A stretch of 22,005 nucleotides of DNA from DAONBD01 sp964525485 (lineage in GTDB: Bacteria; Patescibacteriota; Gracilibacteria; UBA1369; LOWO2-01-FULL-3). The stretch lies in assembly GCA_964525485.1 (NCBI GenBank), contig CAZGHH010000017.1, positions 1-22,005 on the forward strand, read 5' to 3'. The notes under the pieces are model-generated. The model was not told where the DNA came from. It ran no database searches and was given only the letters and a program-made list of their open reading frames with translations. Position 1 is the stretch's first letter; each line of letters begins with the position of its first letter. Below, piece after piece: positions 8,186-15,061 of this stretch. Both the position numbers and the translations under genes were made by a program.

Positions 8186-8194
8186 TGGTAGAAT
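8186..8194 (+). promoter_or_regulatory. Extended -10 promoter of dnaX
   Basis: TGGTAGAAT (hexamer TAGAAT 8189-8194) in the gap between the glycosyltransferase and dnaX. A TTGTCT at 8164-8169 is 19 nt upstream. The expected start is near 8201, with an 18-nt leader. Confidence 0.5.
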
Positions 8195-8218
8195 TAGCTC
8201 CCAAAACTTAAAAGCAAT

Positions 8219-9829
8219 ATGCCTGAATTAGCTTTGTATAGGAAATATAGACCTTTCAATTTCAAAAATCTTGTTGGTCAAGACAATATTAAAAATGCCA
8301 TAGTAAACGCTATAAAAAACGGGAAACAGTCTCATGCATATTTATTTAGTGGACCTCGAGGAACCGGCAAAACTACGACAGCCAGACTGCTTGCAAAGGC
8401 GTTTAACTGCTTGAGTCTACAAGATGGATACGAACCCTGTAATGAATGTGAAATTTGCAATGCGATAAATGACGGAAGTTTAATTGATCTGATAGAAATC
8501 GATGCCGCTTCAAATCGTGGAATCGATGAAATTAGAGATTTAAAAGAGAAAATTAATTTTTCACCAAGCAGAGCAAGATCAAAAGTTTACATCATCGATG
8601 AAGTCCACATGCTTACAAAAGAAGCTTTCAATGCACTACTTAAAACTCTAGAGGAACCGCCCTCATATGTTTATTTCATCTTGGCTACGACTGAAATTCA
8701 TAAAGTTCCTGAAACTATTATTTCAAGATGCCAAAGATTTGATTTTAAAAGAATTGATGAGAGGGCTTTGATGGCTCGTTTGAGTTATATCGCGCAGATC
8801 GAAGGTATCGAAGCTGAGGATAAGGCTGTAGAGGCTATTGCACGACATGTAGAGGGAAGTTTGAGAGATGCCATTCAATTACTTGAGCAATTTACCGTTG
8901 AGAATAAGTTGGTTTTTGAGCATGTAAAAAATATCTTAGGGATTTCCGACTTTGAGACTTTGGACAAATTGTTGGAAGGAATAATGTCCAGTGATGCTGA
9001 TCTCTGTCTGAATACAATTCGCGACGTACACTCTCAGGGTTATGATTTAAATCAATTTTGTCATGAATTTATTAATTTAGTGCGAGATAAATTATTAAAT
9101 TCCGTAACAGCAAATGAACAGGATTTAATTTCCAAATATCTTTCAATTATAAATTCTTTTCAAATTGCGAAAGAAAGATTAAAAACATATACAATCCCTC
9201 AATTACCTCTTGAAATAGCTGTTATTGAATCGATAGGACTTGCTAGTTTGCCTGTTGTTAGTACTTCCATACCTTTGCCTACTCCCACTTTGAAGCCATT
9301 GAAAGACACTAAAACCGAATCTAAGACTGTCGATGCTATAAAAGAAGCTTTTGGAAACAAATCAGATAATAGCGGAGAGATAGCGGATTCAAAAAAAACA
9401 GCTGATGCAATTAAAAGTGACTTTTCTAAGACCGATATCATTGAATCTAACACTACCGAATCTAATTCTGATGTTTCTTCTTTTTCAAGTTTTGATCTTT
9501 CAACTGTTCGCACGAGTTGGCCAAGGATTATAGAAAGAATAGAAATTCCGGCTTGCAAACGATCATTGATAGACGGAGAAATTAGCAAGATTGACGGTGC
9601 TGAAGTCACTATAGAATTTAAATCGAATTTTCATAGGAATAAAGTGATGGAACATGATAATCGCATAGAAATAGAAAGAGTTTTCAAAGAAGTTTTTGGT
9701 AAAGAATTGAAAATTTTGGGCAAAGTTAAAGAAATTCAAATTTCTTCTGCAGTAAGTGAAAATAAAAATCCAAGTAGTGTTTTGGATGATGCTATGGATG
9801 TTTTTGGCGGAGAGTTGATCGATGAATAA
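8219..9829 (+). CDS. dnaX: DNA polymerase III subunit gamma/tau
   Basis: The clamp-loader ATPase of the replisome, 536 residues. It opens with the hallmark LYRKYRPFNFKNLVGQ, then Walker A GPRGTGKT (45-52). The zinc-binding cysteines are Cys64, Cys74, Cys77 and Cys80. Walker B is IIDEVHM (125-131), sensor 1 is ILATTE (154-159) and the SRC motif is at 169-171. AAA+ lid and collar regions follow to about 330, then a Ser/Thr/Lys-rich linker (about 345-425) and a small C-terminal domain (about 430-515, starting near TSWPRIIERIEIP) like the tau-specific part of other DnaX proteins. An A8 run in the linker (9391-9398) is immediately followed by a -1-frame TGA, so a shorter gamma form is possible. 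The gene meets ligA tail to tail. Confidence 0.96.
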   Translation: MPELALYRKYRPFNFKNLVGQDNIKNAIVNAIKNGKQSHAYLFSGPRGTGKTTTARLLAKAFNCLSLQDGYEPCNECEICNAINDGSLIDLIEIDAASNRGIDEIRDLKEKINFSPSRARSKVYIIDEVHMLTKEAFNALLKTLEEPPSYVYFILATTEIHKVPETIISRCQRFDFKRIDERALMARLSYIAQIEGIEAEDKAVEAIARHVEGSLRDAIQLLEQFTVENKLVFEHVKNILGISDFETLDKLLEGIMSSDADLCLNTIRDVHSQGYDLNQFCHEFINLVRDKLLNSVTANEQDLISKYLSIINSFQIAKERLKTYTIPQLPLEIAVIESIGLASLPVVSTSIPLPTPTLKPLKDTKTESKTVDAIKEAFGNKSDNSGEIADSKKTADAIKSDFSKTDIIESNTTESNSDVSSFSSFDLSTVRTSWPRIIERIEIPACKRSLIDGEISKIDGAEVTIEFKSNFHRNKVMEHDNRIEIERVFKEVFGKELKILGKVKEIQISSAVSENKNPSSVLDDAMDVFGGELIDE

Positions 9830-11944
9830 TCATAGCGCCATTTTTTTTAATTGATCTTCTGTGATAGTTGTTATGTTTAGGCTTTTTGCTTTTTCAAGTT
9901 TTGAACCCGCAGACTCCCCGACCACCAAAAAGTCTAATTCTTTCGAGACTGAATTTGATATTTTTCCTCCTTTGCTCTTAATAAATTCATGCGCTTCATC
10001 GCGAGACATTTCTGAAAGAGAGCCGGTTATTAAAAATGTTTTTCCGGATAATTTTCCTTTTTGAGTGATGTTTTTGACATCTAACACAACGCCAACTCTG
10101 TATAATTTCTCCAATAAATTTATATTTTCACCATCGTTGAACCAGTCGTATATAAAACCTGCTGTTTTTTCTCCTATTCCGTGAATTGCTTCCATTTCCG
10201 TGAATGAAATTGATTTTGCCGTCTCTATCAAATCCAAAATTGAAAAATCTTCATCATAATTGTTGCCCGACTCTTCATTTACCGAATCAAAAAGACTTAT
10301 ATTCTCTTTTTCTTTTTTTATTCTTTCAATTTTTTTCTCAGATTTTTTCGCGTGATTTATAAAATAGTTGGCAATATCATAACTGCTTGTTTCCCCTATT
10401 AATCTTATTCCGAGACTAAATATAAACTTTTCAACCGATATTTTTTTTGCATGCTCAACTGATTCAATTAAGTTGTCTGCGCGTTTTTCTTTGAAAAGTT
10501 CCAGCTTCATCAAGTCTTTTTTCCTTAACACAAAAACATCCGCAAAATCTTTTACAAGCCCCTCATCAATGAGTTGTCTGGCAACTTTGTACCCAAGGCC
10601 ATCTATGTCGAAACCTTTTTTCGATACAAAATGATTAAATGATTCTTCGTGTTTAGCAGGACACTCTGCGTTATTACATCGATATGCCGCTTCACCTACT
10701 TTTCGTGTTATTGATTGATTGCAAACCGGACAATTTTTTGGAAAATTAAATTTTTCTTCCTCTCCCGTACGCATGTCCTTCATACTTTCCAAAACTTCCG
10801 GAATTACATCTCCGGCTTTTTGAATAATAACCGTATCCCCTATTCGAATGTCTTTTTTATTAATTTCATCTTCATTATGAAGAGTTGCTCTTGATACTAT
10901 CGATCCCGCAACCAAAACCGGTTTCATAACAGCCACAGGAGTTATCGCCCCTGTCCTTCCAACTTGCAAAATTATATCCAAAATCCTACTTGTTACTTTT
11001 TGTGCAGGAAATTTATATGCCACTGCATATCTTGGAGTTTTGGCTGTTTTCCCCATTTTTTTCTGAACTTCCAAGTCGTTTACTTTTATCACTATCCCAT
11101 CTATTTCATAAGGAATTTCTTCTCTTTTTTTGCGCCATTGATTGCAAAATTCTATGACTTTTTCGATGTTTTCTAATTTTTCAAATCTACTTTCGATGGG
11201 TAGTCCAAGTTTTTTAAAAGTATTCAATACGTTCTCTTGTGTCGTTGGAATGTTTTTCAAATTATTTCTTCCTATTTCATAAAATTTTGCGTCGAGTTTT
11301 CTTTCTGCTGTAATTTTCGGATCTAACTGTCTGATTGCGCCTGCCGCCAAGTTTCTAACGTTTGCATATTTTTTCTCATTATTTTTTTCCTGTTGTTTAT
11401 TAATTTCATCAAATGATTTTTTTGGCATAAAAACTTCACCCGATACTTCCAAATCAACCGCCTCTGTGAGTACTAAAGGAATGGATTCTATTGTTTTAAC
11501 CGTATGGGTGACGTCTTCCCCTTCAAAACCATCACCTCTCGTCAAAGCTCTTGCAAGTACCCCCTTTTCATAGTGAAGGGTTATATTCAACCCGTCTAAC
11601 TTCAACTCGCATACAAAATTAAAATCTTCCTCAACTAATTTGTCTATTTTTTCGTACCAATTTTTAATATCTTCTTCTGAAAAAACATCTTCCAGGCTCT
11701 TTTTTGGAGTTATATGTTTTATTTTTTTTAATTTTCCGGATAATTGACTTCCAACTCTTTGTGTCGGTGAATCTTTAGTTATAAGGTTTGGGAATTGATT
11801 TTCCAGCTCTTTCAATTCTTTTTTTAATGAATCTCTGACGGATTCAGCAACTTCAGACTTATCCAATACAAAATAATCGTAATTTAATTTTACGATCTTA
11901 TCTTTCAGAAGAGAAATACGCTTTTTGGCTTCCTGTTGGTCCAT
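9830..11944 (-). CDS. ligA: NAD-dependent DNA ligase
   Basis: Seals nicks in DNA during replication and repair using NAD+. At 704 residues it is longer than the usual roughly 670. The adenylation motif is ELKLDG with Lys115. The nucleotidyltransferase motifs SGEVFMP (168-174), YEIDGIVIKV (279-288) and AYKFPA (309-314) are present. Next come the OB fold, a four-cysteine zinc finger (Cys405, Cys408, Cys423, Cys428), helix-hairpin-helix repeats (about 440-600) and a C-terminal BRCT domain (about 627-704). A charged insertion of about 35 residues (532-567) interrupts the helix-hairpin-helix region. The stop is TGA, the only one used in this window, and it abuts the dnaX stop with no intergenic base. 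Confidence 0.96.
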   Translation of the reverse strand: MDQQEAKKRISLLKDKIVKLNYDYFVLDKSEVAESVRDSLKKELKELENQFPNLITKDSPTQRVGSQLSGKLKKIKHITPKKSLEDVFSEEDIKNWYEKIDKLVEEDFNFVCELKLDGLNITLHYEKGVLARALTRGDGFEGEDVTHTVKTIESIPLVLTEAVDLEVSGEVFMPKKSFDEINKQQEKNNEKKYANVRNLAAGAIRQLDPKITAERKLDAKFYEIGRNNLKNIPTTQENVLNTFKKLGLPIESRFEKLENIEKVIEFCNQWRKKREEIPYEIDGIVIKVNDLEVQKKMGKTAKTPRYAVAYKFPAQKVTSRILDIILQVGRTGAITPVAVMKPVLVAGSIVSRATLHNEDEINKKDIRIGDTVIIQKAGDVIPEVLESMKDMRTGEEEKFNFPKNCPVCNQSITRKVGEAAYRCNNAECPAKHEESFNHFVSKKGFDIDGLGYKVARQLIDEGLVKDFADVFVLRKKDLMKLELFKEKRADNLIESVEHAKKISVEKFIFSLGIRLIGETSSYDIANYFINHAKKSEKKIERIKKEKENISLFDSVNEESGNNYDEDFSILDLIETAKSISFTEMEAIHGIGEKTAGFIYDWFNDGENINLLEKLYRVGVVLDVKNITQKGKLSGKTFLITGSLSEMSRDEAHEFIKSKGGKISNSVSKELDFLVVGESAGSKLEKAKSLNITTITEDQLKKMAL

Positions 11945-11949
11945 TTTTA

Positions 11950-11958
11950 TGATATAAT
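11950..11958 (+). promoter_or_regulatory. Extended -10 promoter of the repeat-protein gene
   Basis: A perfect extended -10 TGATATAAT (hexamer 11953-11958) with no clear -35. The expected start is near 11965, giving a 40-nt leader. The leader ends in a 10-bp palindrome ACTTGCAAGT (11995-12004) that directly abuts the ATG. Confidence 0.6.
11951..11957 (-). promoter_or_regulatory. Possible ligA -10 box overlapping the opposite promoter
   Basis: On the minus strand TTATAT/TATATC overlaps the plus-strand TATAAT almost completely. A weak TTAAAC lies 17 nt upstream. Transcription would begin at or within 1-2 nt of the ligA ATG at 11944, so the message would be leaderless. Confidence 0.35.
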
Positions 11959-12004
11959 TACCGGATCGAATAGAGTTTAATTTAATTAAAATTTACTTGC
12001 AAGT

Positions 12005-13600
12005 ATGGGCGGAGAAAATGGAATAGAAAGGAACAATGGAACAAATACGGCGGAAAATACTCCTGCTGAAAATGTTGATGTATCTGCAATTGCCGACCAA
12101 AGACGCGCTCTTCAAGGCGAAACTGCTGGTGGAGCAACCCCTGCTCCTGTGGAGGGCGAGCCTAAATCTGCGGATGGACAACAACCTGACGCTGCGAACA
12201 AGCCCGCGAATGGACAACAACCTGACGCTGCGAACAAACCCGCGGATACTCAGCCTGTGTCAGCCTCTGCAGCTCCTGCGCCAGCTTCTGCGCCAGCTCC
12301 TGCGCCAGCTTCTGCAACTCCTGCAATGCAATCTGATGCCCCTGCAGCAACTCAAGCTGAATCTCCCACTGAGACGCCTGTAACCCCAGAAACTGCTGCT
12401 AAGGCCACTGCAGGTGAGGTGGCAAGTGGCAATCCTCAAGTTACCGATGCTTTAATTGGTATTTATGAAAATACTCCTCCTACACTTCCTACCGGTGATG
12501 CACGATACATGTACATAGCAAAAGGCCTTGAAAAATTTATGACAGAAAATCCTGATTCACAAAAATCTATGGTTTTGCAGATGGGATATGCGCTTTGTTT
12601 ATTTTTTGGAAAACTCGGAGGTTTCTCCGCAAATCCGGATACTTATTCATCAATGGTTTCCAGTATTTATCATGAAGAAAAAATGTCTGTCGATGATATT
12701 ACAAAATACTTAGACGCAAAATCTAAAGGTCCATATGCTAAGACTTTAATACAAGAAGCATATTTAAAATGCAAAGAAGAACTAGATAAAGAAAATAAAA
12801 AAACTAAAAAAGATGAAGACTTNNNNNNNNNNNNNNNNNNNNNNNNNNNNNNNNNNNNNNNNNNNNNNNNNNNNNNNNNNNNNNNNNNNNNNNNNNNNNN
12901 NNNNNNNNNNNNNNNNNNNNNNAGCGACAAAATCGACTTAATAGATTCAATGCTCTCTGTTGAATATGTTAAAAGATCATTGGACCTGCCTGAAATAAAG
13001 GATAATGACGCAGAGAGATTGTATGCTAGATTCTTAAATTCAAAATATCATTTAAAAGGAGAGGAAAATAAACCTAGACATCCATATTTTCACCTAAAAG
13101 ATTATGTCAGTTTTATTCAAAGGGCCAAAGAAAAGACTCTTGCTGTAAATACTGTCGCGTTTTTTTCTCCAATCGTTGATGGAAAATCTGTCGTAATGGC
13201 AGCTGTTGTTTGTCCGGATCATAAAATAAGATACCAAAGTAGAGAAGGATTACACGAAATAGACCCTACAACAGATTCAGCCGGACTTTATCAATTATTT
13301 CAAGGTGTATTTTTTAAAGGGGCTTTTGAGCCAGAGGAAAGTGAATTTAATGTTGATATATTCGACCAGATAAAAGCCGAAAAAGAGCCACCTGAAGAAA
13401 CCACTAGCACCGATGAATCTGCGAGTAAAGCGTCTCCAGACGGAACTGCCAGTGGGACAACACCTGCCCCTGCGGAGGGCGAGCCTAAACCCGCGGATGG
13501 ACAACAGCCTGACGCTGCGAACAAACCCGCGGATGCACAGCCTGCGACCGGTCCTGACAATAAACCTGCGACTGCTACTCCCGATGCTGGCACTAACTAA
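12005..13600 (+). CDS. Ala/Pro-rich repeat-flanked protein, interrupted by assembly gap
   Basis: I do not recognise this protein. As assembled it has 531 residues, 34 of them unknown because of the N run. A low-complexity N-terminal region (residues 34-140) carries two copies of a 12-residue unit (ADGQQPDAANKP, 56-67 and 68-79) and an Ala/Pro/Ser stretch. A folded-looking part follows (about 145-272 before the gap, 307-450 after). A C-terminal tail (from about 455) repeats the same unit at 497-508. No signal peptide or membrane helix is visible, so it is probably cytoplasmic. The repeat segments are much richer in GC than their surroundings. The frame agrees on both sides of the gap, but 100 Ns is a conventional placeholder. 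Two neighbouring related genes merged by a collapsed assembly cannot be ruled out. Confidence 0.6.
   Translation: MGGENGIERNNGTNTAENTPAENVDVSAIADQRRALQGETAGGATPAPVEGEPKSADGQQPDAANKPANGQQPDAANKPADTQPVSASAAPAPASAPAPAPASATPAMQSDAPAATQAESPTETPVTPETAAKATAGEVASGNPQVTDALIGIYENTPPTLPTGDARYMYIAKGLEKFMTENPDSQKSMVLQMGYALCLFFGKLGGFSANPDTYSSMVSSIYHEEKMSVDDITKYLDAKSKGPYAKTLIQEAYLKCKEELDKENKKTKKDEDXXXXXXXXXXXXXXXXXXXXXXXXXXXXXXXXXXSDKIDLIDSMLSVEYVKRSLDLPEIKDNDAERLYARFLNSKYHLKGEENKPRHPYFHLKDYVSFIQRAKEKTLAVNTVAFFSPIVDGKSVVMAAVVCPDHKIRYQSREGLHEIDPTTDSAGLYQLFQGVFFKGAFEPEESEFNVDIFDQIKAEKEPPEETTSTDESASKASPDGTASGTTPAPAEGEPKPADGQQPDAANKPADAQPATGPDNKPATATPDAGTN
12122..12208 (+). repeat. N-terminal copy of a long intragenic direct repeat
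   Basis: 29 codons (residues 40-68) matching 13445-13531 at protein level with few changes (TAxGxTPAPxEGEPKxADGQ and onward) and closely at DNA level, for example the shared GAGGGCGAGCCTAAA. Confidence 0.8.
12170..12241 (+). repeat. Tandem 36-bp repeat, two units
   Basis: Units 12170-12205 and 12206-12241 differ at about two positions. Each encodes the 12-residue unit with core GQQPDAANKP. A diverging partial third unit follows. Confidence 0.9.
12823..12922. other. Scaffold gap of 100 Ns
   Basis: Exactly 100 undetermined bases, the usual placeholder for a join of unknown length. It falls inside the repeat-protein gene, so the length, the frame and even the unity of that gene are uncertain. 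Confidence 1.
13445..13531 (+). repeat. C-terminal copy of the intragenic direct repeat
   Basis: Counterpart of 12122-12208 at the other end of the gene. It contains one 36-bp unit (13493-13528) identical in protein sequence to the first N-terminal unit. Confidence 0.8.
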
Positions 13601-13610
13601 TAAATTTCTG

Positions 13611-13616
13611 TATAAT
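13611..13616 (+). promoter_or_regulatory. -10 box before the coiled-coil gene
   Basis: Consensus TATAAT with no clear -35. The expected start near 13623 leaves a leader of about 10 nt. Alternatively the gene is read through from the repeat-protein gene, 32 nt upstream. Confidence 0.4.
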
Positions 13617-13632
13617 CGATTGCGTAATAATT

Positions 13633-14100
13633 ATGACTGACACCAACCCTCAACAATCCGCACAAAAATCTCAAAGCAAAAGCCTGCTTATTCAGGCAGA
13701 TAAATCCAAGTCAAACGAGCAATATATTGCAGAGGTTGAGCAGTATTATATTGTTCCTAAATTGGTCAGAGAAACTTTTCCAGACTTAATGAAATTGGTT
13801 TTTGAAACAGAATCTATGGATGTTGATGAAAGAGAATACTGGCTTCAAATTTTGCCAATAATGACTGAGGATCAAGTGAAAAAATTCAGAGATATTTTGG
13901 TTAACGAAAAGGAACAACTTCAAAAACTTGATACAGAGTATCAAAGCGAGATGTCAAAGTTAAACCAAAGCCAAAACCAAGTAATTTCAGAGGAAGAAAT
14001 GAGACGCAGACGTGAAGAAATCAAGGCAAGAGAGGAGGCTGAGGCTCTCGAAGAAGCCAAAAAAGAAGCCGCTCTACTTGAGCAGCTTAAAAATCTCTAA
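13633..14100 (+). CDS. Coiled-coil protein of unknown function
   Basis: A 155-residue, highly charged protein without signal peptide or membrane segment. A Gln/Ser/Lys-rich N-terminus (1-30) is followed by a compact helical part (about 30-85, including ETFPDLMKLVFE and REYWLQILPIM). A long C-terminal helix with heptad-like spacing and Glu/Arg/Ala-rich sequence (about 87-153) should form a coiled coil. I do not recognise a family. It sits 32 nt after the repeat-protein gene on the same strand and may be co-transcribed. It ends 1 nt from the sortase stop. Confidence 0.75.
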   Translation: MTDTNPQQSAQKSQSKSLLIQADKSKSNEQYIAEVEQYYIVPKLVRETFPDLMKLVFETESMDVDEREYWLQILPIMTEDQVKKFRDILVNEKEQLQKLDTEYQSEMSKLNQSQNQVISEEEMRRRREEIKAREEAEALEEAKKEAALLEQLKNL

Positions 14101-14101
14101 T

Positions 14102-14956
14102 TTATACTTCTTCTTCGATCAGTGTTGCTATCACTACAAGCCTTTTCAAATTCGTCCCAACTGGCGTACATGTGATAAGAGTCAATCTTTTGTCTGGTGT
14201 TTGTTTAAGTATTTCTATTTCAGTGGGTAATACTACTTTTTTTTCCGAAACTTCATAAATGTACTTATGTTGATTGTAATAAGTGATGATTTTGTCCCCA
14301 ACGTTTACTTGATGCAACAGTGCAAATACGTCTTTGAATCTTCCGGGATCCCATGGGAAATATGAACTATGTCCGGTTATAACTGTATTCCCTGTTTGGT
14401 CAGGCATGCTCGTCCCCGGATAGTGAACTACTCCATCTTTCAGTGATTCCTGCATATCTTGCTCCAATGCCTTCCAATCTCTTTTAATTAAATTTTCGCT
14501 GGGAACTCTAACAACAGGGATGTTTTGATCTATTCTTGGAATTATTAACCTCATGTCTGTCGGAAATATTTCCATTGTTAAATTTGGGATCTCTTTTACT
14601 TGATTGATTGTGTCTTTATTTGTTGAAAGAATTTTTTGCTGGGTTTCTGAGGCTGTATCTGTGTTTTGAATTTCTATTGTTTGCTCATTTTTATTCAATA
14701 AACCATTAACATAGTTTTTTAATATTGAAAAATAAGCCTGATAATTGATAGCAAAAAATCCTACTACTAATATGAGTAAAGTTACGAAAAATTGTTTAGC
14801 TCCGTCTTTTAATACTTCTTTTATTCCATCATTTGATCTCTTAATAGTTTCTTTGATTTCTTTTTTTTCAATTTTTTCCGTTTTTGTTGGCTTGCTGCTT
14901 GGTCTATTTGGAACACTGTCCGGCCCTATATGTAATACAAAATAGTTATCTTTCAT
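14102..14956 (-). CDS. Membrane-anchored sortase
   Basis: A cysteine transpeptidase that attaches proteins to the cell surface, 284 residues from the ATG at 14956. A Lys/Glu-rich cytoplasmic N-terminus of about 54 residues precedes one membrane helix (55-77, FFVTLLILVVGFFAINYQ). A linker leads to the sortase beta barrel (about 130-284). The catalytic triad is visible as His196 (VITGHSS), Cys263 (TLITCTP) and Arg272 (NLKRLVV). An upstream in-frame TTG at 15004 is rejected as start because it lies within the -35 box of a consensus promoter. The subclass is uncertain; the TCTPVGT stretch looks most like class D/E. No LPXTG-like substrate is encoded in this window. Confidence 0.92.
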   Translation of the reverse strand: MKDNYFVLHIGPDSVPNRPSSKPTKTEKIEKKEIKETIKRSNDGIKEVLKDGAKQFFVTLLILVVGFFAINYQAYFSILKNYVNGLLNKNEQTIEIQNTDTASETQQKILSTNKDTINQVKEIPNLTMEIFPTDMRLIIPRIDQNIPVVRVPSENLIKRDWKALEQDMQESLKDGVVHYPGTSMPDQTGNTVITGHSSYFPWDPGRFKDVFALLHQVNVGDKIITYYNQHKYIYEVSEKKVVLPTEIEILKQTPDKRLTLITCTPVGTNLKRLVVIATLIEEEV

Positions 14957-14975
14957 ATTTATTTTTAATCTGTTA

Positions 14976-15004
14976 ATTATACCTGATTTTGACGTTCTTT
15001 TCAA
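14976..15004 (-). promoter_or_regulatory. Sortase promoter
   Basis: Minus strand -35 TTGAAA (14999-15004), 17-nt spacer, perfect -10 TATAAT (14976-14981). The expected start near 14969 gives a leader of about 13 nt and fixes the ATG at 14956 as the start codon. Confidence 0.8.
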
Positions 15005-15021
15005 TGCCCCCCTTGCTATAT

Positions 15022-15050
15022 TTGACTTTTCTGCTGTTTTGTGACATATT
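15022..15050 (+). promoter_or_regulatory. rel promoter
   Basis: -35 TTGACT (15022-15027), 17-nt spacer, -10 CATATT (15045-15050) with an extended TG at 15042-15043. Start is expected near 15057, only about 5 nt before the ATG. It is back to back with the sortase promoter; the two -35 boxes are 17 bp apart. Confidence 0.72.
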
Positions 15051-15061
15051 TACGAGCACTT

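Noticed and set aside
9830..9832. UGA read as glycine (code 25)
   Set aside because: No UGA occurs in frame in any of the genes, and here UGA ends ligA exactly at the expected BRCT end.
12170..12241. CRISPR-like tandem repeat
   Set aside because: The two units are directly adjacent without spacers and encode protein in frame.
13300..13593. Open frames opposite and beside the Ala/Pro-rich repeats (also 12036-12383 and 12162-12350)
   Set aside because: GC-rich repeats lack stops in several frames. The frame entered from 12005 has the promoter and continues on both sides of the gap.
14957..15004. In-frame TTG start for the sortase, 16 codons upstream
   Set aside because: The TTG and following codons are the -35, spacer and -10 of a consensus promoter, so they are not transcribed as coding sequence.
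15041..15061. GTG start for rel, 7 codons upstream
   Set aside because: It lies within the spacer and -10 region of the rel promoter.
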